DNA of 64,000 nt from Nereocystis luetkeana (lineage: Eukaryota > Sar > Phaeophyceae > Laminariales > Laminariaceae), in the NCBI GenBank assembly GCA_031213475.1, contig JARUPZ010000037.1, positions 62,001 through 126,000 on the forward strand. The letters are read 5' to 3'. How positions within the stretch are numbered: position 1 is the first letter of the stretch; every line of letters starts with the position of its first letter. The position numbers and the translations under genes are program-made. Below, piece by piece: positions 44,045 to 54,945 of the stretch. The notes beneath the pieces are model-generated. The model made no database searches. It saw nothing but the letters and a program-made list of their open reading frames with translations, and was not told the origin of the DNA.

Positions 44045-44725
44045 AGGCAGTCGGGCAGTGTGGGCCATGCTAGACGCCACGCCGACACACAGTACAGCGA
44101 GACGGGAGGCAGTATGGGACTGGTTATGTTGCTCTTCTTGCCTGTTTGTTGCTCTTGCCTGCTGATTGATGTGAGCGTGCGACTGCATCACTAGCTATCA
44201 ATACGAAGATACCTGGTATGACAATACCTGGGACCAAACAACCCCCCGGGTAGACGGATCGAGGGAGGCATTCTTGTGGTCATGAACGTGCTCGGTTTTA
44301 GGTGTACACCACCCATGAAAGGGCTTGGTGCAACATAATATACGACGGCCCACAGATAGATGTGTACTGCTATTATTGCTGCTGTATTTCTGCTGCTGCT
44401 GCTATTTCTTCTGCTGAGATTGAAAACGTATGCACAGCAGGGGGGGCTCGAAAAAGTGTCGAGGGTGGCGGGCTGTTCACTAGTGAAAACAAAACAAAAC
44501 AAACAAATGCGGGGTTTTCCATGTTACACTTACTCGGCGAGGTGAGGCGGAAAACAATCCCTTGTTTCTTCGAGCTAGCTCAGCAACGTTAAATGCGCCG
44601 AGCACCGCCATGGAGCGCGACCGGGATCCAGACATGCGTCGTAATGTACCCACGGCCCCCTTGCTGCTCCGCAGCTGAAAGTTCGAGAAAATACCCTCGG
44701 CCGCCGGAAAGCAGCACATACATGC
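44045..44725 (+). repeat. dispersed repeat A, copy 2 (about 680 bp)
   Basis: The most continuous copy. Starts near GTCGGGCAGTGTGGGCC and ends near AGCAGCACATACATG. A CTG/TTC-rich middle corresponds to the point where the Gypsy element entered copy 3. Confidence 0.7.
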
Positions 44726-45177
44726 TCGAAAAACTCACGTCATATTAGACTCATTCTCTTCGGGTTAGTCTTTTCCCCCAAAAAATCATCATTTCGACAT
44801 TTATTTAAATTTTGTTTCGGGCAATTTTTCAATCTTCCCAAGTCTCCTGATTTTTGTTTCACCACAAATATATATGTGAAATTCAACGAGAACATTGTTT
44901 TTTTTTGCGTGAGGAAAATATCACGAATAGTGACAGAACCCCTCCGTATATTCATACGAGTGTACCTCCAACTAACTGCCTCCAAACTTGGGAAATTATG
45001 GAAAAGTCGCTCTCCGATAAGAACATATCTGAATGGACAGGTACGGGTACTGACCCTACCATAGGCTTGCTTCTAGCGAGTCAGGTTCCTCTTTCTAGCG
45101 GGTGTAAAGCCGGACTCACCCTCAAGAAGTGATACGTTATTACTGTTGCGTGTGGCCCCGAGGCGTACTCGGGGTAG
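44726..45177. other. unassigned sequence
   Basis: Nothing recognisable. Confidence 0.3.
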
Positions 45178-45480
45178 TAGAGTTGGTCCGTATGTGATGA
45201 GTCAGACACGGAAACAATACAAAACGATTCGCGCGTACTTTTGGACAGCAGCGGCAGAGAAGCAATGCTAAATCGGGAAGTCCTTGCGCGGAAGCAGGCG
45301 CTAACACAGGCCAAACTACGGCACGGTCTATTGCGTCGGTACAAAACTGAATTCGACGACGAAAGAAGTGGAAGGCAGAGCGTCGACGAGGGGGGGAAAT
45401 ACGTATTGAACTCACCCTGCGAGGCATTTTTACTGCTTCAGATGACATCCGCAAGTACGGGGGGTAAGGGAACCGAATGA
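45178..45480 (+). CDS. candidate exon, helical charged protein
   Basis: Open from just after a TAG to a TGA at 45,478-45,480 (about 100 codons). The translation is strongly hydrophilic and helix-prone: DESDTETIQNDSRVLL, REAMLNREVLARKQALTQAK and GLLRRYKTEFDDERSG. No initiating Met opens the frame, so it would have to be an internal or terminal exon. No clear acceptor and no family were recognised. Confidence 0.25.
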
Positions 45481-46002
45481 AAGGAAGTTACAACGAGAGC
45501 ACTTGAGAAGGACCGCGCCGATTGGGCGAAGACGACGAGGCGGCCATGATAGGGAACCGCAGCAGGACGGCACACGGAGACCCACGGCACACGGAGATCC
45601 ACGATCGGCGAGGACACACCATACCGGGAGCAATAATAAATAGCCATCATATATTTCTGATGTTGGTGTTCAAGGGGCAGTAGTATGTACCTGGTGCCTG
45701 TCATTCGCGTTGCTGGTATTTGTAGTGTTGGCGAGTTGTATTCCCTGCAATTGTTAGGGGCGTGGTATCGTAGCGGTGCTGCACCTCTTGTCAGACAGCC
45801 CGCTACAATATATAGTGATCGGTGATATTTGTATGGTGGTTCTTGGTTTGATCGCTCAATTCTTACCGCAATCCGCAAGTGGTCACTCTCACAGCACCCC
45901 AGACAGTAGGTGTGTGTTCCTCTTTGTGTTCACGACTATAACATACTTTTCGTACGGTGCAGGCAGCACTCCAGACAGCAACCGCTGCTGTGGTCAGTAA
46001 GT
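45481..46002. other. unassigned sequence
   Basis: Nothing recognisable. Confidence 0.3.
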
Positions 46003-46029
46003 AGGGTTAGGGTTAGGGTTAGGGTTAGT
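46003..46029 (+). repeat. interstitial telomere-type tract, four TTAGGG-phase units
   Basis: TAGGGTTAGGGTTAGGG... uninterrupted, bordered by CAGTAAG and TTGTGGG. Confidence 0.95.
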
Positions 46030-46476
46030 TGTGGGAACGGCAGGAACTTCAGGCTGTCTCTGTGTCGTTCAGTGGATATCCACAGCCATGCTAGGTCAGT
46101 TTGCCCATTCATTGATTAATTTCATGTGCGCGTCTTCTTCGTATCCTCGTGTGATATCCTAACTTAGGGTAATAATAGTATAATGTCCAGGTGGGAAGCG
46201 TCGTGTTTCCTATGTCGAATTTGATTTGTCATTTTTTTTCAGATATTACGACGGCTTCAGCACATTTGTGTGACGAGGGGCTCCTTGATTTCAAAGCAAC
46301 AACAACAACTCTTTGTCCAGTGTATAATCCGGGGGGTGAATCATGCAAAGAAAGACGCTCGGATGTACGAGCTGTGTTTCCAACTACAGAATCTTAGATG
46401 GAAAACCTTTCGGCTTCGGAGCTACAGGTATGTATGTGCCTTTGATATTATTGATGGGAGTCGAGACCCATATTGT
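46030..46476. other. unassigned sequence
   Basis: Nothing recognisable. Confidence 0.3.
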
Positions 46477-46640
46477 GCACGGTTGTTTTTCATGGCAATG
46501 TGAAAAGTTATCTCTTGCCTTTGTTCGTATGTATTTCGTTTTCTTTTCTTTCGGGATTTTCTTCAACATTGAACTCAAATTACGCAGATTGGAAGAGCTA
46601 GACCTTACTTTTTGCTTTTTGCCATGAAAAACAACCATGC
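46477..46640. repeat. hairpin-forming inverted repeat (~160 bp)
   Basis: GGTTGTTTTTCATGGCA (46,481-46,497) is perfectly inverted at 46,620-46,636, and similarity extends a few bases outward with one mismatch. It may be a small MITE. No second copy was noticed in the window. Confidence 0.7.
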
Positions 46641-47396
46641 CGAGTTTTGTTTTCTAATTCTCAAAAACCATGGCGCAAAAAACATTCCATAGAAGCGAAA
46701 TTAATCCCACACTCGTGAGACAAGAGCATCAATCGTGATGATCTAGTTTATGTACTATTATTATAGTTGTGTACCACCCGCCGTTTTGAGAGTTTTTTTG
46801 TGCAGGTTCTGCATACTGTAGTACAAGTTCAACCTCGCAAGCATGTTTTTGGTCAATGACATGCAATTTTACTGGTGCCACCCGGTACCATGAGCGAAAT
46901 CGTCCAGCATCGAGATTAAATCCGCCTTTCTTGCTAAAAGATGTACGAGATCATGAAGTAGTGGGAATCGATTGTCTGCCCAAGGTGTGCATAATTTGCT
47001 CTAACGTATCTAATCGGCTCGATACATTGTTGGAGTAAATTGGGAGGTGTTTCTTACCACAGCCTTGAAGACTCGAAGAAAAAAAAGTGACGCAAACTTC
47101 GCCCTTACTATCTATGTCGATGCGAATATGATATGTCAAGGGAGTGAAAGTACTCCACATAAATACATACCTTTTGACCGAGATATGGCAGGGACACATA
47201 GTACATTGATTATAGGAAGGTAATCCTGACGTTTTCTGCCACTCACTATGTGCGCACCCATTATTAGGCTGGCATGAGGCCTCCAGTCGTTGTACTGGTG
47301 GCTATCACCCTATCTATCTATATATGTATAGGTGACCGCGGAAGTGTTACAACTCGAATGCCAATAAATCAAAAGTACATGTTATTTACCTGATAC
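46641..47396. other. unassigned; possible downstream exons of the 48-kb gene
   Basis: Minus-strand readings HIRIDIDSKGEVCVTFF and RLDTLEQIMHTLGRQS have donor-like GTAAG or GTATG words nearby, but no consistent exon chain could be drawn. Confidence 0.25.
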
Positions 47397-47557
47397 CTCA
47401 CAGTTACTGTGTACGAGTAGCCTGTTCCAGATGGGAGGGTGGGATGGTCCGCTCCTTCGGAGTTCTCCTCTTTCCACAGCGTACAGCAGGTTGTCAGAGG
47501 CTTCCCCTAAGTAAAGGCGACTGAGTTTGCTGGTAGTTGTCTCACATCCATGCTTTT
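47397..47557 (-). CDS. candidate exon of an unknown minus-strand gene
   Basis: The reading TTSKLSRLYLGEASDNLLYA then SGPSHPPIWNRLLVHSNCE ends at donor TGTGAG|GTATCA (47,396/47,397). The acceptor is uncertain; the AG after GGATGTG would keep phase 0 with the exon at 47,891-48,046. The family is unknown. Confidence 0.3.
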
Positions 47558-47890
47558 GTTCCGAAATTTTCACCCCCCCCTCGTGCCTGCGTGTGCTTCC
47601 ATATATTCGGCAGCAAGAACATCTATCATCATCTGATCTGGGGAAACGGGCCTCTTCAACAGTTGCAAAAATTGTCAATATCGCTCGCCCTGCAACTCGC
47701 AAGCCAAAAACCTCTTTCTTGATGTGTTACCCTTGACAATTGTCTATGTGGTTAGGGTTAGAAATCTCCTGGGCCCAAACAAACGACGTATTCTTCATAA
47801 TATAGATGATTGCCTGAGGGTGCAATTTTGTGCCTTTGCCCGCGATCCGGTGCAACTCAAATAATCAGAGGTCACCGTGTGAGTACTTAC

Positions 47891-48046
47891 GTACGTCTTG
47901 AACAACATATATTTTCCGGCTTGTCGACTCCCTAATGCCACGTATTTATCGTAATTCCCGTTGTCTCCTGGTCGTTGGAACGGTGGGTTGCTCCGATAAC
48001 GGAAACCAACGCCATCGGAGTCAACTTCGCAGAGTACTACCACCTC
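47891..48046 (-). CDS. candidate 156-bp exon, phase 0-0
   Basis: The minus strand gives acceptor GACCTAG|GAGGTG and donor AAGACGTAC|GTAAGTACTC (a strong GTAAGT). The exon is 156 nt, 52 codons without a stop. It encodes EVVVLCEVDSDGVGFRYRSN, followed by a Pro/Gly-rich loop and YDKYVALGSRQAGKYMLF. The balanced composition and exact phase make it a credible exon. No domain was recognised. It pairs in order and strand with the candidate at 47,397. Confidence 0.4.
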
Positions 48047-48919
48047 CTAGGTCATCGGCTGCGACATCGGGGATTGAACGCTGTCACCATGTATGTGAGA
48101 GATTTGTAGGTGCGTGTTAGTTGTTGCAATGTCAAGCTAGCCAGATCTTACTTCTCCTGCAGGAACTTGCGCTCGATGCATACTAACTTACTTGAAGGGG
48201 GCTAGATTGAGAGGTTGGTTCTACAGCACTACTCTGGAGTGGGTCACTTCGGATGTCTCTCTATTTCTCACTGACTGGTGAAACGCTCACACGTGCCTAG
48301 GTAGGTAGGTGTAGTAACTGTATACCTCTACTATTTATACGAATGCATGTGAAAACAGCAGCAACAACAACCTACAGCATCTCAGAAGTAGAAAATACAG
48401 CATTTTTAGAGACGCATATATCTGCAGTAAAGTTGAGTGACTGGTTCGCCCCTTCCTTGGTGTGTCAGAACGTTCTATATATATAGTCTATCGCCCCATT
48501 CAACATATAATACTCCGAAAGCCGTATCACCCCGGCTCTTGCCATTCGTGCGCTCATATTTGTTGTGTCCTTGCGTCAGTGTTGTTGTTGTTCTCGAATG
48601 GACTAGTATTACTTCATCCCCATGAACCGAACATTGGGGGTCGCTCAACAAGTAAGTACTAAAACACCACCAATTAATCTAGTAAGAGACGTTAGACAGC
48701 ATAGATATTTCCAATGTGATTGTGAGACTTTATAGTCCCTCGAGCTGCTTCAAGGGCTAATCTAAGGGGGTTGATACCAGGTGCTTAGGTGTGCCCTCTC
48801 GGTAACTAATTGTACAGGGAGGTTCAGTTTGGATGGCCCAGGTCCGAGTGCGATCAGGTTGGGGTGGAATCAGAGGGCCATGCGAAATCAGGGTGGGCAC
48901 GTAAATGAACCCGATTATG
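48047..48919. other. unassigned sequence
   Basis: Nothing recognisable. Confidence 0.3.
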
Positions 48920-48971
48920 ATGGTGTGATTATGATGATGATGATGATGGCGACGACGATGATGTTGTGGTT

Positions 48972-49015
<44 letters not shown>

Positions 49016-49017
49016 AG
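48920..49017 (+). repeat. (GAT)n microsatellite
   Basis: ATGATG repeats, interrupted once near 48,950-48,970. Confidence 0.95.
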
Positions 49018-49319
49018 GTCAGAGACAGGTTGTAATTAACCTTTTTTCGCAAAAGAGAGACGGGCGCGCTTTATAGTGCATGGTCACAGGACAGGCTCAG
49101 AAAACTCTGGGGTGAAATAGTCCCCCTGGAAGAAACGTCCTCAGTTTTGGCCAGCGGCTCAGTAGTTGCGCGCTCTAGTATGTACGTGTTTATACGTACA
49201 TTATATACACTACTATTATAAAATACAACAAGAGGTCCTACTGCCTTTACGGCGGTAGGGCCACAATGACGAAATTTGGTCACCTCATGCAACGAATCAT
49301 GAAACCAAATCGTAACCGA
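49018..49319. other. unassigned sequence
   Basis: Nothing recognisable. Confidence 0.3.
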
Positions 49320-49605
49320 CAGCGACATTTTTTGTTTTGTTTTGTTTTTTGTTTTTTTTGCTCAATCCATTTATTATCTTCGCCCATCTTCTTCTCTCTC
49401 TCCTTCCAACTCGTAACTCAGATCGGGGGTCACATAGCAGGCTCTTCTCCCCCCTTCCCGCTACGGTACGTGCCTTCATTTTTATCGCGAGAAGATTTCA
49501 GCCTTTTCTTCCCTCGTCGACACGCATCGAATTGTGCCTACCCACGCTGCAAGGCGCTCTCAACCATTGAATCATTTTTTAGTTTTATTTTTTGCAAATA
49601 ATAAT
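49320..49605 (-). mobile_element. tRNA-derived SINE, 5'-truncated copy
   Basis: The body matches the minus-strand SINE at 16,070-16,325 almost base for base (GCCTTGCAGCGTGGGT, TGTGACCCCCGATCTGAG, GAGAAGAAGATG). It ends in a tail of A runs separated by C (49,326-49,361). The tRNA-like head is absent. Confidence 0.75.
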
Positions 49606-52600
49606 GCATGAGTGTAAAACAGGAAAAAATGAAACAGTCTTAGCAAACACAATGTAACAGGTATGTATGTATCACGCAGCGTTCAAAGTGGAGTGCTGAT
49701 GACTCAAGAATCCGACCCGTCCGTACGCACGGCTGACGATATGTGTTTGTTGTGATCATTTCACACAATACAAAAAAGCGACCTTGATAATACTACGCAC
49801 TCTGTCGTAAGTACGTGGAGAGCTTGGTTAGAAGTTTCAGGGAATAAGCCCCCCCATGACAGTAGGAACACGATGAACGAAGGAGCTATGAAGCAAAATG
49901 TGGGAGGCTGGAAATAAACTGAGTAAACAGGCCTGACAAACAAACGAAAGGGCACGTTTTTTTCACGGCGTAGAGGGGCCGGAATGATTTTGAGCAACTA
50001 GAACAATTACCTGGTGTAAATTTCACGTGACAGAACGCATGCTGGAAGACAAAGAAAAACAAATCCACAGGTCTTCGGGCAGGGTCTCCACCCCCCCCCC
50101 CGCTATCCGCGTTTTTTATTTCACTTATACTTCGGTTGCAAGACGAATGAGGTTTCATGCCGCCAGAGGCCTGGGCCAATGAGATGGCTGCTGATTATAA
50201 TTATTCCTGAATTTAGGCTCAAAATGACACACTACGTGTTGCACCCGGATTGCATACATACGTGAGAGTTGAGCCGCGAAGGCGTTCTCTCGCAATCTTT
50301 GCCTACGACACCATATCGACAGTAGAAAGTACAAGTGAGCGTGGTCGGCGTTCTTTTGTATGGCTGCCGTGAACATTTCGTGCTTGGTTTGTGGCCTATG
50401 TGAAAACGATACCTTCCCCGAGAATCTTATTCGACGAGCCAAGTTTTGGCCTTTTCCAGCCTCCGAAATACATGGTATACCAGGTACTGGAGTATAGAGG
50501 TAGTACGAGGCAGCGCATTCACCGGCGCACATGCTCCGGAAATGAGTTGTGGAATTGCGACGTTGAGAGGTTTCTTCGCAGGTAGGTATCATAATTTCCT
50601 TTCATTATTGTGCTGCGTGTTGGGTTACAAGAAAATGCCTGGAAAGTGAGCTGAATACATTGCTCCGGAAAAGATGGGAGGGGTTGACAGTTCAGTTACA
50701 AGATAAATCGTCGTGATTACAATACGTTTAAAAACACCAACGTCTACATGATATTGATAGTTAACCCTAATTGATAGCACCTGGTACCATAGCGATGCCA
50801 TGTAGTTGCATCCTAGAAAATTGAACTTGGACCAAGGAATTAATTGCCGTAGTGCAGGCACGAAATCCTGTTTTGTTTACATTTTTTCCGACTACCATGG
50901 GTTTGATTCACAACCTGAGTACTGGTAAATTATTTGAATGCGCACACTGTTGCTCCGGCTGCTACTGGAGCAGTTTGTCCAAACCGAAACGCAGGCTGCG
51001 AGAATATGCACTGGGCTGTAACAGACAAAACGGAAAAATGGGAACGAAACAAAAAATGGGAACGGACGTTTTGTTTTAGAAAGCAAACCAATTATTTTGT
51101 ACAACTCCAAGAAAAAAAGTTGACAGTCCTGTGGGGCTGTACAGCAGCCTTCGAATGAGCTGTCGCTCAGGCTGGAAGTCCTCGGCATCGCCGCGGTAGC
51201 CAGCATCTAGACAAATCACAATAGAGCCAGCGTATATCGCTTTTTGCGCCCCCGAAGGCACGAGATGGAGCATGACCGTTCTGACGAGCTCCTCTCACAG
51301 GGCTGGCCAAGGGGTTTCGCAGGATCATTTTGGTTCTCTGATACACCACATGGTTCTTCTGGAGATACGGCTTGGTTCTCATTTTAGGCTTCGTTCCCCT
51401 TTTTCAGACTTGTCTGTTCTGTGCTGCGTAGGGTGCTGCGGTCGGAGTTGGGCACCTCTATGGAGGGCTCCGTGCAGCGCGTGTGGAAGACCCTAGACTG
51501 GGACAAAAACAACAGCAACAACATTGTGCGTAGAACATCGTATGAGAGCTGTGGGTATCATATCTACCATTATTAACAAACAAAAAAAGGCATGGCTACT
51601 ACAATAGATACTACGTTTTCGGGTATTTTAGTTGTGAAAAAACTCCCTGGTACGTAAAAAATACGTTTTTATTTTCCTGAATCAGAGGGATCTTTATGTA
51701 TAGACTGACGAACAGCAGCCGGCTACCTCGCGAGCTACGAGTACCCAAACCCAGGACCGCCGGCGCGACCATGCATGCAGCAGCAACGACAGTAGCAACA
51801 GCAGTACGCAGCCAATACCAATATATCTGAGGTCGGATCAAAGCCAAACGCAGGCCGTAGCGTCACTGGTCTGTCTCAGTGTGGCTGTGGGGGGTCAAAC
51901 TCAACATCGACATATATATATACAAATTGTGTGTAAGTTTGTGCCAGGTCGCGCATTTGTTATTGTACGGTAGGTCACGAAACCGAAGGCAGACACCGCT
52001 AGGAGTTGCCGTACTTCGAGGCTGCCTGAGAGACAAGGCGGCAGCAGCAACGACACCACAAAATCTCGTCGAATACTTTTTTCAGCACTCAGTGCTATTG
52101 CGTCAACATATATATTCCCGCAGGTTTGGTCATCTCTCTTTGCCTTTTTATTGTAGCTAGTAATCCTCAAAAATAGTACGTTTCGGTGACCGCAACAGCC
52201 ATTTACGCAGAATACGGTTTCGCTCTTTCTCCCCGGCACCCTCTCTATTTTATCCAAGCAGCGTGACGATGTTTGAGCCAGCCATTGTATGGTCCTTTGA
52301 GGATGGGGCCGACAGGGGTGCCACCGATGCCTGATGATGTATGCGTGTCTCGCTTCTGTTGGTATACAGTAACCCTAAGGAATGTACTTGGTCCGCGGCG
52401 CGATTCTGCGTCTCCTGTGTGTGTTTGATTAACAGCACCAACAAAACATTCATGGTGTACTCTGTTGAGCCTCGTTCTGAGGATAAACTTACTCATATAT
52501 ATCCCAAACTTCTATGGGCAATAAACAGCGACATATTTAGCGTGCAACACCACTCTCTTGGTATGACTTCGGGCAACCAATCGTTGCTCAGAACTGCCCT

Positions 52601-53044
52601 ATGTGGCCATCCATGAGGACCGACGTCAAAGGCGTTGTTTCGGCATCCGAAAATCTCACCTCTTTTCCCGATGTCACGGTCTGGTTTCATTCCGTCATCG
52701 GAGTTTTGCCCCTATAGACAACACGCCTGGGGTTTCCGCCTAACCTCAAGTCTCGGAGGCTCCGCAGGCGGAGCATATCTGATAAAACTCAAGTCAGTTG
52801 ACGGAAACCATCTTCCAATCAAATAGCTGAAATACAGCGAACAACGCAGCCATTATCCAGACAAATTGCTGTAGTCCGGCAATACCATGCGAAATCACAC
52901 CGCACACGAGCAAGAAGGTAGACACAGCTCGCAGCTCGCAAACCCACAGTCACGCCAAGAGAGACCTTCGATCTCGACATATTGTCAATCCATTGTCGAC
53001 AAGCTTCATACCTAGTCTGGCCAATGAGTGCAATGGGCTCGACG
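49606..53044. other. unassigned sequence
   Basis: Coding-like pieces occur on the minus strand near 50,290-50,400 and 52,490-52,690 (for example WLPEVIPREWCCTLNMSLF before a stop), but no consistent exons could be drawn. Confidence 0.25.
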
Positions 53045-54929
53045 ATATCATGGGATTCCGTGGTCTAGGGGGGCGAGAGGTTGGCTGAGGCGTCCTACGC
53101 GCTTAACCCAAACATTGCAAAAGTTCTGTTTTTTGCCAACGGAGAGGAACCGAGCATTTGTTTTGTCGGGTTTCTTTTTACCAGCTGCCAACAATGTTGT
53201 TTGTAGAGGCCTGACTCTCCCGCGCCACATATCACAAACCAAGGTGTCGAGCACCGTGACACTATCGTGAATCGGAGCCTTTAACCAGCGCGCTTCGTTC
53301 AGACTTTGTGACGCACTCGATGGGTTTGTCGATCTATGTCAAACCTCATAAATATGTTATTTTTCGCAATCGGAGAGGGGTCAAGATTTGTGTAGGCTTT
53401 CTTTTCCATAAACAAGGGTCGAGATAGTTTGATATCAGACGCCTGGTCGGCCCTCGCATTACATCAACGACCGAGGCGTGAGGACTGTGACACAAGCGTG
53501 GGTCGGAGACTCTCACAAGCGTGCTCCGATCAAGGGGTCGTTGGTTTTGTCGTTCGATGTCCGCCGCGGGTTCTCGTAAAAGGTATGTATGTCTAGTCTC
53601 CAGAGACTGCCGGAACAAGGGGTGGATCTAAAATGGCCGGCGCGCAATTACAGTCCGCGGAAGCTGTCCCGTGATGTTTCATATTTGCCGCACTCGTGTC
53701 CCAGTGCTCACACCTCGGTCGACGATAATTGGCGAGGGTTGACCAGGCGTCTGATGAAATATTACTTGGCCTTGGTCTGCGGAGGACAGACAACACAAAA
53801 TCTAGCCCCCTCTCCGATGGCAAGAAACATATCCTTGTACCGGTTTGACATCGATTGTCGTATCCAACGACACCATCACGAACTCTGAATGAAGCGCGCT
53901 CGTAAAAGACTCCGACTCACCCTGGTGTCACAGCGCTCACACCTTGCTCGGTGATATGTGACGTGTGTGGGACAGGCGTCTACTCAAAATATATTTGGTA
54001 GCTGGTGTGTAGGAACCGAACGACAAAAAACGTTCGATTCCTCTCTTCTTCAGGAACAAAACATAACTTTTCTAATGCTTGGGCATATAACGTAGGACGC
54101 CAGAGCCAACATTTCCCCCCCTAGACCACGGATTCCCGTGATACCTTCGAGGTCATCATTTACACTCGTTGTCGTTACCGGGTACGAAGCTTGTTGACGG
54201 TGGGTTGAATATATGTCGAGTTCGAAGGCCAATCGTCGCCTTACTGCCGGTGTACGAGCTGCGGGCTGTGTCTGTTTTGTTTCTTGTGTGCGGCTTGATT
54301 GGGCCTGGTTCGCTGTAATACAGTGTGTTGATTGGATACTGGCTGGCGTCGTTCGCGTTATTTCAGCGATTCATTGGTAGATAGCTGGCGTCAACTGCTT
54401 CGTGTTATTCCAGTCTTGCTTCGCCTGGCAAACGTACACGTCACGGGAAAGATGTCGCCGACGTAACTTGCGCGCCTCACAAGGTTTTTAAAACACATGT
54501 TTTGGCAGGCTTTGGAGACTAGAGTCGATGTTTATGAAACTCCCCGGCAGACATCGATCGACAAAACCAATGACTGCTTAATAATATCTGATTGGAGCGA
54601 GCTAGTCAGCGTCTCCGACCTACCCCAGTCTTACAGTATTCCCACTTCAGTCGGTGATATGTGGCGAAGGCTGACCACACGTCTGATCAATACATTTTTG
54701 GCTTTGATCTGTAAAAGACAGACGACAGAAAATATTGACCCCTCCCCGATGGCAAGAAAAATACCAGTTTCAGGTCTCACATACGAAGTAGATCGACAAA
54801 CTCAACGACTTCGTCGCGAACTCTAAACGGAGCGTGCTGGTAAGGGGCTACGACCCACGCTAGTGTCACAGCGCTCACACCGCGTCGGTGATATGTGGCA
54901 TGGGTGGGCCAGGCGTGTCTATTAACATA

Positions 54930-54945
54930 TTAGGGTTAGGGTTAG
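54930..54945 (+). repeat. telomere-type insert inside a satellite unit
   Basis: TTAGGGTTAGGGTTAG replaces or interrupts the block that reads ACATATTTGGCAGCTGGTGT in other units. Confidence 0.8.
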
